The notes: generated by a model from the letters alone, not told the origin. 49,546 nt of DNA from Caldilineaceae bacterium (GCA_022821585.1 JAJEDI010000091.1:1-49546), one strand, 5' to 3'; numbered from the stretch's first letter, positions 1 through 8,721 are shown. Numbers and translations: made by a program.

Positions 1-115
1 GCTCCACTCTTGCTTTGGGCCCCCCCCCCCACACACCCCCCCTGGGTGTTTGCGGTTTGGGGGGGGGGGGGGGGTGGGGGGGGCCGCCCCCCCCCCACAA
101 GGGAGGGCCGAATAG
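1..115. repeat. G/C homopolymer low-complexity tract
   Basis: Runs of C (20-30), G (59-74 and 76-83) and C (87-96) dominate the first 115 bases. No coding sequence can be supported here. It may be a real G-rich sequence able to form a quadruplex, or an assembly or sequencing artefact at a contig end. The position exactly at the window edge makes the artefact explanation attractive. Confidence 0.8.
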
Positions 116-132
116 GCCCGACCGCACAACTG

Positions 133-167
133 CAGTAGTCAGTAGTCAGAGGTCAGTGGTCAGAGAC
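133..167. repeat. Short tandem heptamer repeat
   Basis: Five consecutive 7-base units of the form CAGTAGT, CAGTAGT, CAGAGGT, CAGTGGT and the diverged CAGAGAC lie in a non-coding stretch. The unit length and conserved CAG start are visible directly. No function is evident. Confidence 0.6.
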
Positions 168-804
168 GGCGCCCTGGCTGCCTCAGATTTGATCGCGGAG
201 TGGCGATGGTTTGGTCTCTGGCGGAGGATTGCGAGAGTTCACCCCCATTTTGGGATGCGCGCGACATAAACTGCTGCTTTTGCAAACGGCGGATTCTATG
301 ATAGATTTCACCCGAAGTCAGGCTACTCTATTTGCGGCGTCGGGCGGGTTTTCTTGCCAACGCAATCAGCGAAAGGAGGCTCCATATGAGAACGGTGAAC
401 AAGAAAAAGAGTGTGACGGGTAACTGCCTGCATGTGGAGCGCAGCTAGCTGATAGTATTGAAACGCTCGTGGGGGATTTTTCTTCTGCGTAAGCGAACAA
501 GTGCGAAATCGGCCTAGCCGACGAATCTCCTGCCCCTCAGTTTTGAGGCTGCCGGCGCTACCCCGCCCGCGGCCTTTTTAGATCCCTGTCAGAACAGTCA
601 TTTTCTGCCTGCAACGAACCGTTTATGCGGTCAGAAGCGCATTAATTGCACGGGCCGTGCGCGAGAGTGGTTCGACGCGCCCTCGATCCCGCCTTTGCCT
701 CGCCTCGGAGGCCGAGGGCCAAGTGCGATTCGAAGGTATGTTGCGAGGCATGGCACGCCAGACCAAGGACCTGTAAGACACTGAAATTGCGAGAAGAAAA
801 AGAT
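168..804. other. Gene-poor stretch upstream of the RIO kinase
   Basis: No convincing long gene lies here. Open frames that cross it (for example 211-423 and the 5' extension of the RIO frame at 646-804) have no recognisable domain and an unusual Arg/Cys-rich composition. The only feature with a good translation signal is the tiny frame at 386-448. A C/G-rich stretch followed by five T (about 560-578) is weakly terminator-like but has no convincing stem. Confidence 0.5.
386..448 (+). CDS. Possible 20-residue small protein
   Basis: An ATG at 386 follows the purine-rich Shine-Dalgarno-like sequence AAAGGAGG (372-379) at good spacing. It opens a frame of 20 codons ending with TAG. The peptide begins MRTVNKKK and is basic. 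No family is recognised. It could be a leader peptide, a genuine small protein, the relic of a decayed gene, or chance. The quality of the ribosome-binding site is the only support. Confidence 0.25.
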   Translation: MRTVNKKKSVTGNCLHVERS

Positions 805-1902
805 ATGGACATTAAGGAGCAGATCCGGCAGGACGAAGACGATTCTTCTCAGGACTCAGAAGTCCGGTGGGAGGAGGAAGAGGCGGAACTGGAGTACTAC
901 GAGAGGAAGTTTCGGCTGGCCGAACAGACGCATCGCGTTCCCCGGGGGCCAAAGAACGAACGCGAACGATTTGAAATGCACCGCGCAGAGGTGCAGCAGG
1001 TGGCCGAAGTCGCGGACCTAGAAAGCGTTTGGGAGATCACATACACACCGGCGCGCTTCGAAGGTGGGTTTCTCAGAACATCGTTGCGGCCATTCTATCA
1101 GGAGGACCAGATCGTTGATGTCATGGCACAGGTTAAAGGGGGGAAGGAGGCCAACGTTTACCGGTGCAGAGCACACGAGTCAGTGGGGGTGGAATGGATC
1201 GCCGCCAAGGTCTACCGTCCGCGCCAGTTTCGTAACCTACGCAATGATGCTATTTACCGGGAGGGACGGGACCTTTTGACTGCTGAGGACGGGCGGCCGC
1301 AGGCAGTCAAGCGGCGCGACAGCAGGACTGCGAGAGCAGTAAACAAGAAATCCGCCTTCGGAGTGCAGGTCCGTCATTTGTCCTGGCTCATGTACGAGTT
1401 TTCGGCCTTGCAGACTCTCCAAGAGGCCGGTGTGCCCGTCCCGAAGCCCTTTGGCGTGGGAGAAAATGCGATTCTGATGGAATTCATCGGCGATGAACAG
1501 ATGGCTGCGCCGACCCTCCATGAAACGCGTTTGGAGGACAGTGAAGCGGGCCCGCTGTTTGAACTGACGTGCAGAAGCATCGCCGTCATGCTGGAGAAGG
1601 GCTATGTACACGGGGACCTGTCGGCATTCAACATCCTCTACTGGAAGGGAGAAATCATGCTGATCGACTTTCCGCAGGTTGTCGACATTCAGGCGAATCG
1701 CAGTGCGCAAGCCGTCCTGAAGAGGGACGTTGAGCGGGTTTGCCAGTATTTCAGCCGTTACGGAATCCGGGAAAACCCCAACAGGTTGGCCGAAGAACTA
1801 TGGGCACAGTACGCCGCGCCGGATCCCGACGATCTGGCAGCTGATCTGTCCGGTATCTTGAATGACGAATTCGGGGAGGATATTGAGGGCGAGGAGGAGT
1901 AG
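805..1902 (+). CDS. RIO-type serine/threonine protein kinase/ATPase
   Basis: A 365-residue RIO-family protein. Visible motifs are the RIO1-like nucleotide loop GGKEANVYRC, the ATP-binding lysine in WIAAKVYR, the catalytic loop YVHGDLSAFNIL and the metal-binding LIDFPQVVD, the last resembling RIO2. The family phosphorylates or remodels substrates by ATP hydrolysis; in archaea and eukaryotes RIO proteins act in small-subunit ribosome maturation, while the role of bacterial members is poorly defined. The acidic N-terminal ~50 residues and acidic C-terminal tail (DEFGEDIEGEEE) flank the kinase core. I chose ATG 805 rather than 646 because the extra 53 residues look non-coding and the family core starts well downstream. 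The gene stands alone and converges with the transglutaminase gene 36 bases away. Confidence 0.85.
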   Translation: MDIKEQIRQDEDDSSQDSEVRWEEEEAELEYYERKFRLAEQTHRVPRGPKNERERFEMHRAEVQQVAEVADLESVWEITYTPARFEGGFLRTSLRPFYQEDQIVDVMAQVKGGKEANVYRCRAHESVGVEWIAAKVYRPRQFRNLRNDAIYREGRDLLTAEDGRPQAVKRRDSRTARAVNKKSAFGVQVRHLSWLMYEFSALQTLQEAGVPVPKPFGVGENAILMEFIGDEQMAAPTLHETRLEDSEAGPLFELTCRSIAVMLEKGYVHGDLSAFNILYWKGEIMLIDFPQVVDIQANRSAQAVLKRDVERVCQYFSRYGIRENPNRLAEELWAQYAAPDPDDLAADLSGILNDEFGEDIEGEEE

Positions 1903-1938
1903 GCCCTATACAAGCTTGCTCAACACAAGGTCCCTGTC

Positions 1939-4341
1939 TTACCAAGGCAGTCGACGAATATCAGTACGCATAGCGCGCCAGAGTTCCACGGCATGGGCCA
2001 GCGCAACCGGGCGAATGGCAGCCGTGCCATAGCGCTCCTGGCTGACAGCCGCGGTCAGACCGATTACGTTTCTGGTGAGCCTGCGCCGTCTTTCGGGTTC
2101 AGTTTCACGGTCCGCAAGGTGGGCTGACAGACCCCGGCCGTATTCCAATTCGGTCTGGTTCGGCTGGTGGGGCAATCCGATGCGCCGTCCCCATGCCAGG
2201 AGACCATGCCAGGGGTCCTGCGGCCTGCGCTCGAACCACATTCCCACCAGATAGAGCAGGCCTGCCAGTGGCAGCAGCCAGAACAGCAGTTGCCAGTTCC
2301 AGGACCAGTCCTCAGAGGTTGTCTCTTGGGGAGTGTCGCCTGCCGGTTGTCTGGTGAAGCTGTCGGGAACCGATCGCAGCGCCGCCCGCCGTCGCAGCGT
2401 GGGCCTCCCGGCTGTCGGTTCGAATGGAACCCAACCAATCTCCGGGAAGTAGACCTCAGGCCAGGAGTGGGCTTCCGCCTCAGTTATCGTCCATTCGCCC
2501 GCTTCCAGGTCCCAGTAACCGCCGATATGTCCAGTGGCGAACCGAGTAGGTAGGCCGTTGAGGCGGGCCAGAACGGCAAATGCGGTGGTGTAGTAGTCGC
2601 AGTACCCTTGCCGAAGGTCAAAAAGGAAAAAGTCGGCCACTTCGGCGCCAGGTGGGGGACCGGGCACATCAAGATTGTACTCGATGCCGCGTAAATGGGC
2701 TTCGATCGATTCTGCAATTTGAAAGGGCCCAGACCGACCCTGGGCAAGCCGTTCAGCAAGATCGCGCGTTCGCGGGGTGACGGTTTCCGGGACCCTGAGG
2801 TGAGGGATCATGTCAGGCGGCAGTTCTGCCCCTTCCTCGCCCCATGCCGGAAGAGCACGCAGGCTCTCGGTCGCCATGGCGGGCACGAAGGAAACCACTT
2901 CGTAGCGATCCACGGGACCGGTGCCGGACCAAACGGATACCAGGTCGTCGCCGCCGCGCCTCTCCAGCTCATATTCGGTCCTGAACATAGCGGGCTCGCC
3001 GGCAGCAGGCAGCACAGCGGTTGGCGAAGTCAGCCTGACGCGCTGGGTCAGTGCCACCCGGCCCGGCCAGTCTTCCTCGCTGCGCCAGTCCCGATTCGCT
3101 TCGATAGCATCCTCTCTTTGTTGACCGCTATTGTTCCAGCCACGCCCGTCGTAGTTGACAAAAGTGCCCCGCCGCATGTAGAGGCGCGGCGGCATGTCAC
3201 CCAATTCTGTCACAGCGCCGAATGGGTAGTTTGTAGAGACCCGCATCACTTCATATTGTCCAAGCTCAGCTCCCCCTTCAAGCAGGAATCGGTTTGGGAG
3301 ACCACTACCGAGACGGCCGAGACCCCTCCTTCCTCCTTTCAAGTCGGGAAACATTCGCTCAGTAACTTCGTCTACCGAGTCATAGACCGGGGTCATCGTC
3401 TGGTACACCTTGTAAGCAAGCGGACTGATGACGATGTTAGGCACGAATGCGGCGACAAGCCCGATAAGTACTGCACCAGCACCGACAGACAACATTCGAT
3501 CCGTCAGTAACATCGGGCTGAAGTCGGTATGATGACGTGCCCAACTCCTTTCCATGCGTTGCTGATCAAGGAGAACGTGTAGCAGGAGGGCCGCTGCAAA
3601 CCCAATCAGGATCATTAGGCGGCCTTGGCGGCCATAGAAGAGAAAAGTCGCCAACACCCAGAGGGCAGGCGCGCTTACGATGAGGCCATTACGCGTCGTA
3701 AGCGCGAGCAGGGCCGTGACTCCGCTGAGAATCCAAAGGACGACTCCGAAAAGAGAGAGAAAGACAAAGTCGTCCTGATATGCTCCGCCGGCCTCTACGC
3801 CTCTGGCCCAATCTGAGTAGCGCAAGACCAAGCTGTTCAGATCGGTCGTCACGCCCACCGCGAGCGGACGCAGATCATAGGCCATTGCTGCTCGCCACAG
3901 GTCGATAGGGCCAGGGATCCAGTGAACAAGAACCTGCGAAACTATCAGTGCCCCCAGAGAGGTCCAGAGCAGCAGACTCAGGCCGTATACGAAGAAGGCG
4001 GCGACCCTTCCTGTGCCGTGCTTCTCCGGTGGGTCAGAACGGCCGCCGTCCACAAGGGCTAACTCGTGTCGGGGTGGAAGCGTGCCTTCCCACAGGTCAC
4101 GCAGTCGGTCCACCAGCAACCAAGCGCTTAACAGGCCGAAGAAGCTTACCCATTCTAGAGTTACGCGAACCCTACCGAGGTCAATCCAGCCGGACTCTCG
4201 AATCGCTAGAGCCGGCAGGAGGGCTATCAACAGCCCGACGCCCCAGACCACCCAACCGAGAGGAGGACGGAACCGGTCCACCGCATACAGAAAGAAGCGG
4301 ACAAATACGTTCCTCTGGTCGACGACGATTTCGCTGGTCAC
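1939..4341 (-). CDS. Membrane-anchored transglutaminase-like protein (DUF3488/TGc type)
   Basis: An 800-residue protein with about six hydrophobic segments in residues 26-305, an extracytoplasmic region, a transglutaminase-like (papain-fold) domain and one further membrane span near 684-702, followed by a cytoplasmic DUF4129-like tail. Catalytic positions are visible: Cys581 in GYCDYY, His625 in AHSWPEVYF, and Glu641 in PFEPT, where many relatives have Asp. The family is thought to act as protease or peptide-modifying enzymes at the envelope; substrates are unknown. It overlaps the upstream DUF58 gene by four bases (ATGA type), so the two are almost certainly translated from one message. The usual third partner, a MoxR-type AAA ATPase, is not present in this window. 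Confidence 0.85.
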   Translation of the reverse strand: MTSEIVVDQRNVFVRFFLYAVDRFRPPLGWVVWGVGLLIALLPALAIRESGWIDLGRVRVTLEWVSFFGLLSAWLLVDRLRDLWEGTLPPRHELALVDGGRSDPPEKHGTGRVAAFFVYGLSLLLWTSLGALIVSQVLVHWIPGPIDLWRAAMAYDLRPLAVGVTTDLNSLVLRYSDWARGVEAGGAYQDDFVFLSLFGVVLWILSGVTALLALTTRNGLIVSAPALWVLATFLFYGRQGRLMILIGFAAALLLHVLLDQQRMERSWARHHTDFSPMLLTDRMLSVGAGAVLIGLVAAFVPNIVISPLAYKVYQTMTPVYDSVDEVTERMFPDLKGGRRGLGRLGSGLPNRFLLEGGAELGQYEVMRVSTNYPFGAVTELGDMPPRLYMRRGTFVNYDGRGWNNSGQQREDAIEANRDWRSEEDWPGRVALTQRVRLTSPTAVLPAAGEPAMFRTEYELERRGGDDLVSVWSGTGPVDRYEVVSFVPAMATESLRALPAWGEEGAELPPDMIPHLRVPETVTPRTRDLAERLAQGRSGPFQIAESIEAHLRGIEYNLDVPGPPPGAEVADFFLFDLRQGYCDYYTTAFAVLARLNGLPTRFATGHIGGYWDLEAGEWTITEAEAHSWPEVYFPEIGWVPFEPTAGRPTLRRRAALRSVPDSFTRQPAGDTPQETTSEDWSWNWQLLFWLLPLAGLLYLVGMWFERRPQDPWHGLLAWGRRIGLPHQPNQTELEYGRGLSAHLADRETEPERRRRLTRNVIGLTAAVSQERYGTAAIRPVALAHAVELWRAMRTDIRRLPW

Positions 4342-5957
4342 CCTACCTCTTCCTCGACTTCATGTACAACGACCCCGCCGCTTGGGGTCGTGCGCAGAAT
4401 CGTGCGCGTGCGGCGGTAGGTCAAAGCGGGAGTCAGTCTTGCACCGGCCTGAATGAAGCGGAGCGGGATTTCATATTTCGCCAGAATATCTACAAGGTTT
4501 GCCTGTGCTGCTTCGGCAACGCTTTTCTGGTCGGTACCCCGTGCGTCATTCACGAGATTCCGGGCAGAAGGGTTTCCAGGGGAAGAAAAGGGCTGTTCTT
4601 CGGTGTGCAGTTCTCTGTTCTGTGGCGTCTGGTCAGCAACTGAGGAGGCTGGCGTCACGGCGATTACACTGGCTGGAACGCCGGCATGACGCAGATGCAG
4701 CAATTCAGCCGTCCAGTCCTGGACTCCTGCGCCGATGTCCGACGTGATCGTCAGGACAGTCTGGCCGGCGGTGAAGATGCCCCTGCCGCGACGCAGGAGT
4801 TCGTCGAGTGACAGATCCCCTTCCTGAACAGGTGCAAGAGCCGCCAGTATTTGCCATACCTGACCCTTGCCAGGCTGCGGCGGGACATCTACAAGAAGCG
4901 AGGGAGAAGCCTCTCTGAGACTCGGTTCGCCGATTCCTGACAAGAACCCGTTGGCGCCTTCCTTGGCGCCCTTTCCTTGTCTTCGTTCGTCGAATGCGGT
5001 ACGCTGCCAGTCAAACTCAAGTGTTGGAATCTCGGCGGCCGACGCTGCCAGCAGCCCAACGGACCTTCTTTCTCCGCCGCCAAGAAACTCTGCGGCAACG
5101 CTTGCCGCGAGTACGATGCTCGTTTCAAGTGTACTTTCCTCAGCCGTGCCGGACTGTACAAGGCGGTTGACATCCAGAACGATCCAGAGGTCACCGCTCG
5201 GTTCGGTTTCGACGTCAGTAACGATCAACTCGCCCTGCCTGGCGCTGATGGGCCAGTGTACGTGACGCAGGCTGTCTCCCGGCTGGTAGGCTCTCACCGC
5301 CTGCGCACGTTCCGAACCGCTGTAGGTGCGGCGGCGCCGGTCCTGGCCAGATGAACTCTCCCTGGGCAGTTCTAGATCAGGAATGTGGGCCACCCTGGGA
5401 TAGACGAGAAGAGACTCCGACCTGGAATCTGCGAATTCCAAGCCAAAGAGACCAAACGGATCTCCGGTCCGTAACATATGCGGCCCAAGCCGGAAAACAC
5501 CACGCTGTGTACACTGCGCCTCCACCCTCCACTGATAGCTACTGCCGCCTCCGCAACTAACCACCTGTCTAGGATTGTACCCTGGCAGGCGTGAACTATC
5601 GGCGAACTCAAGCCAGTGCAAGGGCAGAGGGCTCTCATTGCTAACAATGAATCTCTCTTGCAGAGCATCGCCAACCACCAGCATCGCACCTTCGCGGCGC
5701 CGCTCAAAGTAGATTTGCTGTACCTGATTTCGGACCCAGGCATAGCCGACTGCGTAGAGGCCGACAAGACAGATCAGGAGTGCGATCCAGATTGGGCTCG
5801 GGCCCAGGAGCTGCATGACGATGAGGAGTGGAATGAAGAATAAGGGCCAGCCGTTGCGCAAATCGATGCGCCATCCCGCGGGTACGCGGCGGTTTAATAG
5901 CCTGTCGAGCGCCTCTTGAGGATTTAGGCGGCGGGTAATCACTGAAGTACGGCTCAT
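4338..5957 (-). CDS. DUF58 domain-containing protein
   Basis: A 539-residue protein with two hydrophobic helices around residues 35-72, a beta-rich middle region and the DUF58 signature at 222-261: RAYQPGDSLRHVHWPISAR followed by a glycine, ELIVTDVE and the hydrophobic strand LWIVLDVN that begins a von Willebrand A-like fold. DUF58 proteins are commonly encoded with MoxR ATPases and transglutaminase-like proteins and are thought to take part in assembly or maturation of envelope or enzyme complexes. The stop overlaps the start of the transglutaminase gene. The start ATG 5957 lacks an obvious Shine-Dalgarno sequence, so the first residues are slightly uncertain. The C-terminal ~200 residues are specific to this protein and not recognised. 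Confidence 0.85.
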   Translation of the reverse strand: MSRTSVITRRLNPQEALDRLLNRRVPAGWRIDLRNGWPLFFIPLLIVMQLLGPSPIWIALLICLVGLYAVGYAWVRNQVQQIYFERRREGAMLVVGDALQERFIVSNESPLPLHWLEFADSSRLPGYNPRQVVSCGGGSSYQWRVEAQCTQRGVFRLGPHMLRTGDPFGLFGLEFADSRSESLLVYPRVAHIPDLELPRESSSGQDRRRRTYSGSERAQAVRAYQPGDSLRHVHWPISARQGELIVTDVETEPSGDLWIVLDVNRLVQSGTAEESTLETSIVLAASVAAEFLGGGERRSVGLLAASAAEIPTLEFDWQRTAFDERRQGKGAKEGANGFLSGIGEPSLREASPSLLVDVPPQPGKGQVWQILAALAPVQEGDLSLDELLRRGRGIFTAGQTVLTITSDIGAGVQDWTAELLHLRHAGVPASVIAVTPASSVADQTPQNRELHTEEQPFSSPGNPSARNLVNDARGTDQKSVAEAAQANLVDILAKYEIPLRFIQAGARLTPALTYRRTRTILRTTPSGGVVVHEVEEEVG

Positions 5958-6060
5958 TTTTCAGATTGACTCAAAGACCAAGTCAAGGGTTGGCTGATCC
6001 AGCAAGCTATGTGAGAATTGACGCTGGCGGCGAGCGCTGTACATGGCAATGAAGAGCCTG

Positions 6061-6090
6061 CTTATAAGCCCCTCAGTGGAGCAATTGCAA
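6061..6090 (-). promoter_or_regulatory. Candidate promoter for the DUF58-transglutaminase pair
   Basis: On the minus strand TTGCAA (6085-6090) is followed after 18 bases by TATAAG (6061-6066), a moderate sigma-70-like match about 100 bases ahead of the DUF58 start. Only the -10 element is a strong match. Confidence 0.3.
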
Positions 6091-6235
6091 CGGCGCTTTC
6101 ACCAAGTGCGACCGTCGTTCTGCACTCTGGGGCAAGATTGAACGGATTGTACCACAAAGTTGACCTGCATCCAGTAACAGGAACGAAAACGGACCTGTAG
6201 AGGTGCGGGCTCCTTGCCGTTGGCCGGTCGGGTAT

Positions 6236-6520
6236 ATGTTTGGTGAGGTTGGTTCCATAGTCGAGAATATTCTCCTCGTGGCTTTAACTACAGGCGGACC
6301 TGTGTCTGCACTCTGGCAAATTCTGGCGATTCTGGCCTTAGCAGGAATCGTAATTGTCGTAGTCCTGGCGATTATCGAGCCGGGGCCGCTGGTGAAGAGG
6401 CGTCCGTATTCCAGAAAGGAACGATCATCAGGGTCGGAGGGCGGAGGTCAGAAGTCTCCTAATCCGCATTCGGCGCCGGACAGTACAGACGGGATTCTCG
6501 GTCAAGACGATGGTGGGTAA
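6236..6520 (+). CDS. Small single-pass membrane protein of unknown function
   Basis: A 94-residue protein beginning MFGEVGSIVENILLVAL. A long hydrophobic stretch covers residues ~12-44 (two short spans or one long one), ending in VVVLAIIEPGPLV. A basic, Ser/Gly/Pro-rich cytoplasmic-type tail then follows (KRRPYSRKER). No family is recognised. I start at ATG 6236; a GTG at 6203 would add 11 residues without a better ribosome site. The 3' end overlaps the start of the PyrK-like gene by 11 bases, which argues that it is a real gene translated together with that protein. It could anchor the PyrK-like protein to the membrane, but that is only inferred from the overlap. Confidence 0.6.
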   Translation: MFGEVGSIVENILLVALTTGGPVSALWQILAILALAGIVIVVVLAIIEPGPLVKRRPYSRKERSSGSEGGGQKSPNPHSAPDSTDGILGQDDGG

Positions 6521-7448
6521 GCTGCATGCAGGTGAACACAATTGCGAACCACAGTCTGCCGAGGCTAAGACCGATTGGGGTCCCATTGCAACATTCGTGG
6601 GTCATCTGGATAGTGCGGTTTTGCCAGGTCAGACGTTTGCTGTTCGCCTTCCCGCAAATTCGATCCCACATTTTCAAACTGTAAGCGGCCGGTATTTCCT
6701 TTTGCGGTGCGGGAACCCGGTGGAGATGGAAGGGGAGGTCGATTGGACGCACTATCTTCGACGCCCCCTGTTTGTATGCGGCCGTCAAGCTGTCGACCAT
6801 GATGAGCGCTGGTTGTTCTATCAGCCTGTGAGCAGGATTTACAGAGGGAAGTACCCAGGACAGAGCCCCGCATGGGTTCAGAATGCCGCCGATGCCGGAA
6901 TTGCTTGGCTGGAGATGCGGGACTATGGCGACCCTCTCGATCTCCTCGGGCCATTTGGCAATGGCTTTTCACTTTTGCCTGAAATGCAGAACCTGCTCAT
7001 CCTCGCTGACACCGAAGATGATCCTGGCTGGTTCTGGAAGCTGCTGCCGTTGTGCGAACAGGCGTTGGACAGAGGCGGCAGGGTCACTTTCCTAATCAAG
7101 ACCCGGAACGAAGCCTCGGTTGCTGGCCTGGTTCCTTTTTTGCCGGTCCAGGTTGAGGTCCGAACTACCTTGGGCTCAGACCAGTGGTTGGAGCAAGTGG
7201 AGAGCACCGTGGCGTGGGCCGACCAGGTCTGTGCCGGGGTTCCCCTCGAATCGTACGGCGCGCTCCTGACCTTGGTCAGAACGGCGCGGTTCAGAGTTGA
7301 CAGGAATTTCGCTCAGGTACTGGTCAACGCAGACCTGCTTTGCGGTGTCGGCGCCTGCCTCGTGTGCGCTGTGCCGACAGCACGCGGCGGTCTATCCCGG
7401 GCCTGCGTGCATGGCCCGGTATTTGACCTGACGGATCTAGCGGAGTAG
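6510..7448 (+). CDS. PyrK-like iron-sulfur flavoprotein (dihydroorotate dehydrogenase electron-transfer subunit family)
   Basis: A 312-residue protein of the ferredoxin-reductase/PyrK family. The N-terminal flavin-binding barrel keeps the pattern GRYFLLRC then HYLRRPLFVCG near residues 57-91. The C terminus carries a [2Fe-2S] cluster motif with four cysteines spaced C-x4-C-x2-C-x12-C in CGVGACLVC ... RACVHGPVF, the hallmark of PyrK, which passes electrons from PyrD to NAD. The usual glycine-rich nucleotide motif in the middle is replaced by LLILADTEDDPGWFW, so NAD binding is doubtful. No pyrD or other pyrimidine gene is adjacent. It may be a diverged paralogue serving another partner, possibly the overlapping small membrane protein upstream. 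Confidence 0.7.
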   Translation: MVGKLHAGEHNCEPQSAEAKTDWGPIATFVGHLDSAVLPGQTFAVRLPANSIPHFQTVSGRYFLLRCGNPVEMEGEVDWTHYLRRPLFVCGRQAVDHDERWLFYQPVSRIYRGKYPGQSPAWVQNAADAGIAWLEMRDYGDPLDLLGPFGNGFSLLPEMQNLLILADTEDDPGWFWKLLPLCEQALDRGGRVTFLIKTRNEASVAGLVPFLPVQVEVRTTLGSDQWLEQVESTVAWADQVCAGVPLESYGALLTLVRTARFRVDRNFAQVLVNADLLCGVGACLVCAVPTARGGLSRACVHGPVFDLTDLAE

Positions 7449-7836
7449 CAGTTTCGGCCAGTCCGACAGACTCCTATTTCTTCGCTCGCCGGTTGGCAGA
7501 AAGCCTCTCAATTGCACGGCGCAGCGACTCTCCTTACCTTCCAAGCGGAACCCGAGGCATTGCTCCCCACGTGCCTCGCATCAAACCTTTTTCTGGTCCG
7601 TCGGGGAACAGACTCCTCTGTGCCGTGCAACGAACGATCCGGGGCCCAAAAACCTTGTGAACCGGCCCTGAGTTCGAACCGATCAACGCTTCGGCGCTAA
7701 CGCTGCTGCCGCCCCATTGCCGTGCTATGTCCTGCCCAAACCCCTTTGTGGTACAATGGGCCGAGTCATGCTCTGCTATACAGGTTATTATCTGTGTCGC
7801 AGGATACCCCCATGGTGTCTTAACAGGAGTATTTTG
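7449..7836 (+). other. Gene-free stretch before the methyltransferase gene
   Basis: No supported gene. Two AT-rich boxes, TACAAT (about 7752-7757) and an extended -10-like TGCTATACA (about 7774-7782), could be promoter elements for the methyltransferase gene, but neither has a good -35 partner. Long antisense frames crossing this region have no recognisable domain. Confidence 0.4.
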
Positions 7837-8721
7837 ATGGCCACATGGAAGGGGGAGGTCGCAAAGCACCAACCACCGGTTGAGGGTGAGAAGATCGCCG
7901 AGCCTCCAGCACATCCCGAGGCCTCCTTTCCCGAATACGGGAAGGAAGTGAAGCAGGTCTGGAATCGCAACTCCGCCTTTTGGGACAACAAAATGGGCGA
8001 AGGCAACGACTTCGTCAACGTCCTGTGCTGGCCGGTCATTGAAGAAATGCTTGCGGTACAGCCTGGACAGTTGGTCCTGGATATTGCCTGCGGCAACGGT
8101 CTGACAAGTAGAAGGTTGGGGCGCTTGGGTGCACGTGTTGTCGCGTTCGACGTGGCGGAGGAGATGATCCGCCTTGCCAAAGAGCGCAGTTCCGACGACG
8201 ACGGCGACATTCGCTATCATGTACTTGACGCCAGTGAAGGAGAGGGCATTGCAAAGGCCTGCGAAGGGGACCTCGATGCTGCGTTATCAAATATGGCCCT
8301 GTTTGACATGGCCGAGATTGAGCCGTTGTTTCGCACCTTGTTCAGCTTGTTGAAGCCTGGGGGATGCTTCGTTTTTTCCATGATGCATCCGTGCTTCAAT
8401 CAGGCCCATTCAGCTCTTTACTGCGAGAGAGAGGAGGTTGATGGAGAAGAGGTCAACACATATGGCGTGCGTGTGAGCGGTTACATGACGCCGACCATGC
8501 ACAAGGGCCGCGCCCTGGCCGGACAGCCTTTGCCTCAGCCATATTTTCACAGACCTCTGCATACTCTGTTGAGCATCGGGCTGAATGCCGGATTTGTTTT
8601 GAACGGAATAGAGGAAAGAGCGTTTCCGGCCTCACATCCGCCCGGAAGGCGGGATGTCAGTTGGGGGCCGAATTTCAGTGAAATCCCACCCGTGATCATC
8701 TTTCGGATGCTGCGCCCCTGA
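7837..8721 (+). CDS. Class I SAM-dependent methyltransferase
   Basis: A 294-residue protein with a Rossmann-type methyltransferase fold. Motif I is VLDIACGNGLTSRRLG, followed by the acidic strand-2 end VVAFDVAEEMI, the motif IV region DAALSNMALFD and the post-motif LLKPGGCFVFSMMHPCF. The substrate cannot be read from the sequence; the His-Pro-Cys segment after strand 5 is common in the family that includes Methyltransf_11/25 enzymes acting on small molecules. The start ATG 7837 is preceded by CAGGAGT at proper spacing and is preferred over an upstream in-frame ATG at 7717, which would add 40 unconserved-looking residues. It is followed by the PAC2 gene after 45 bases. Confidence 0.85.
   Translation: MATWKGEVAKHQPPVEGEKIAEPPAHPEASFPEYGKEVKQVWNRNSAFWDNKMGEGNDFVNVLCWPVIEEMLAVQPGQLVLDIACGNGLTSRRLGRLGARVVAFDVAEEMIRLAKERSSDDDGDIRYHVLDASEGEGIAKACEGDLDAALSNMALFDMAEIEPLFRTLFSLLKPGGCFVFSMMHPCFNQAHSALYCEREEVDGEEVNTYGVRVSGYMTPTMHKGRALAGQPLPQPYFHRPLHTLLSIGLNAGFVLNGIEERAFPASHPPGRRDVSWGPNFSEIPPVIIFRMLRP

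Noticed and set aside
646..804. Upstream extension of the RIO kinase frame by 53 residues
   Set aside because: The extension is Arg/Cys-rich, has no family counterpart and no ribosome site; ATG 805 fits the family better.
2695..3510. Long plus-strand open frame (271 codons) inside the transglutaminase gene
   Set aside because: It is antisense to a well-supported coding region and shows no domain.
7668..7690. GTTCGAACC sequence resembling a tRNA T-loop
   Set aside because: No acceptor, D or anticodon stems can be formed around it.
7534..8220. Minus-strand frame of 228 codons
   Set aside because: It overlaps the methyltransferase gene antisense and has no recognisable motif or ribosome site.
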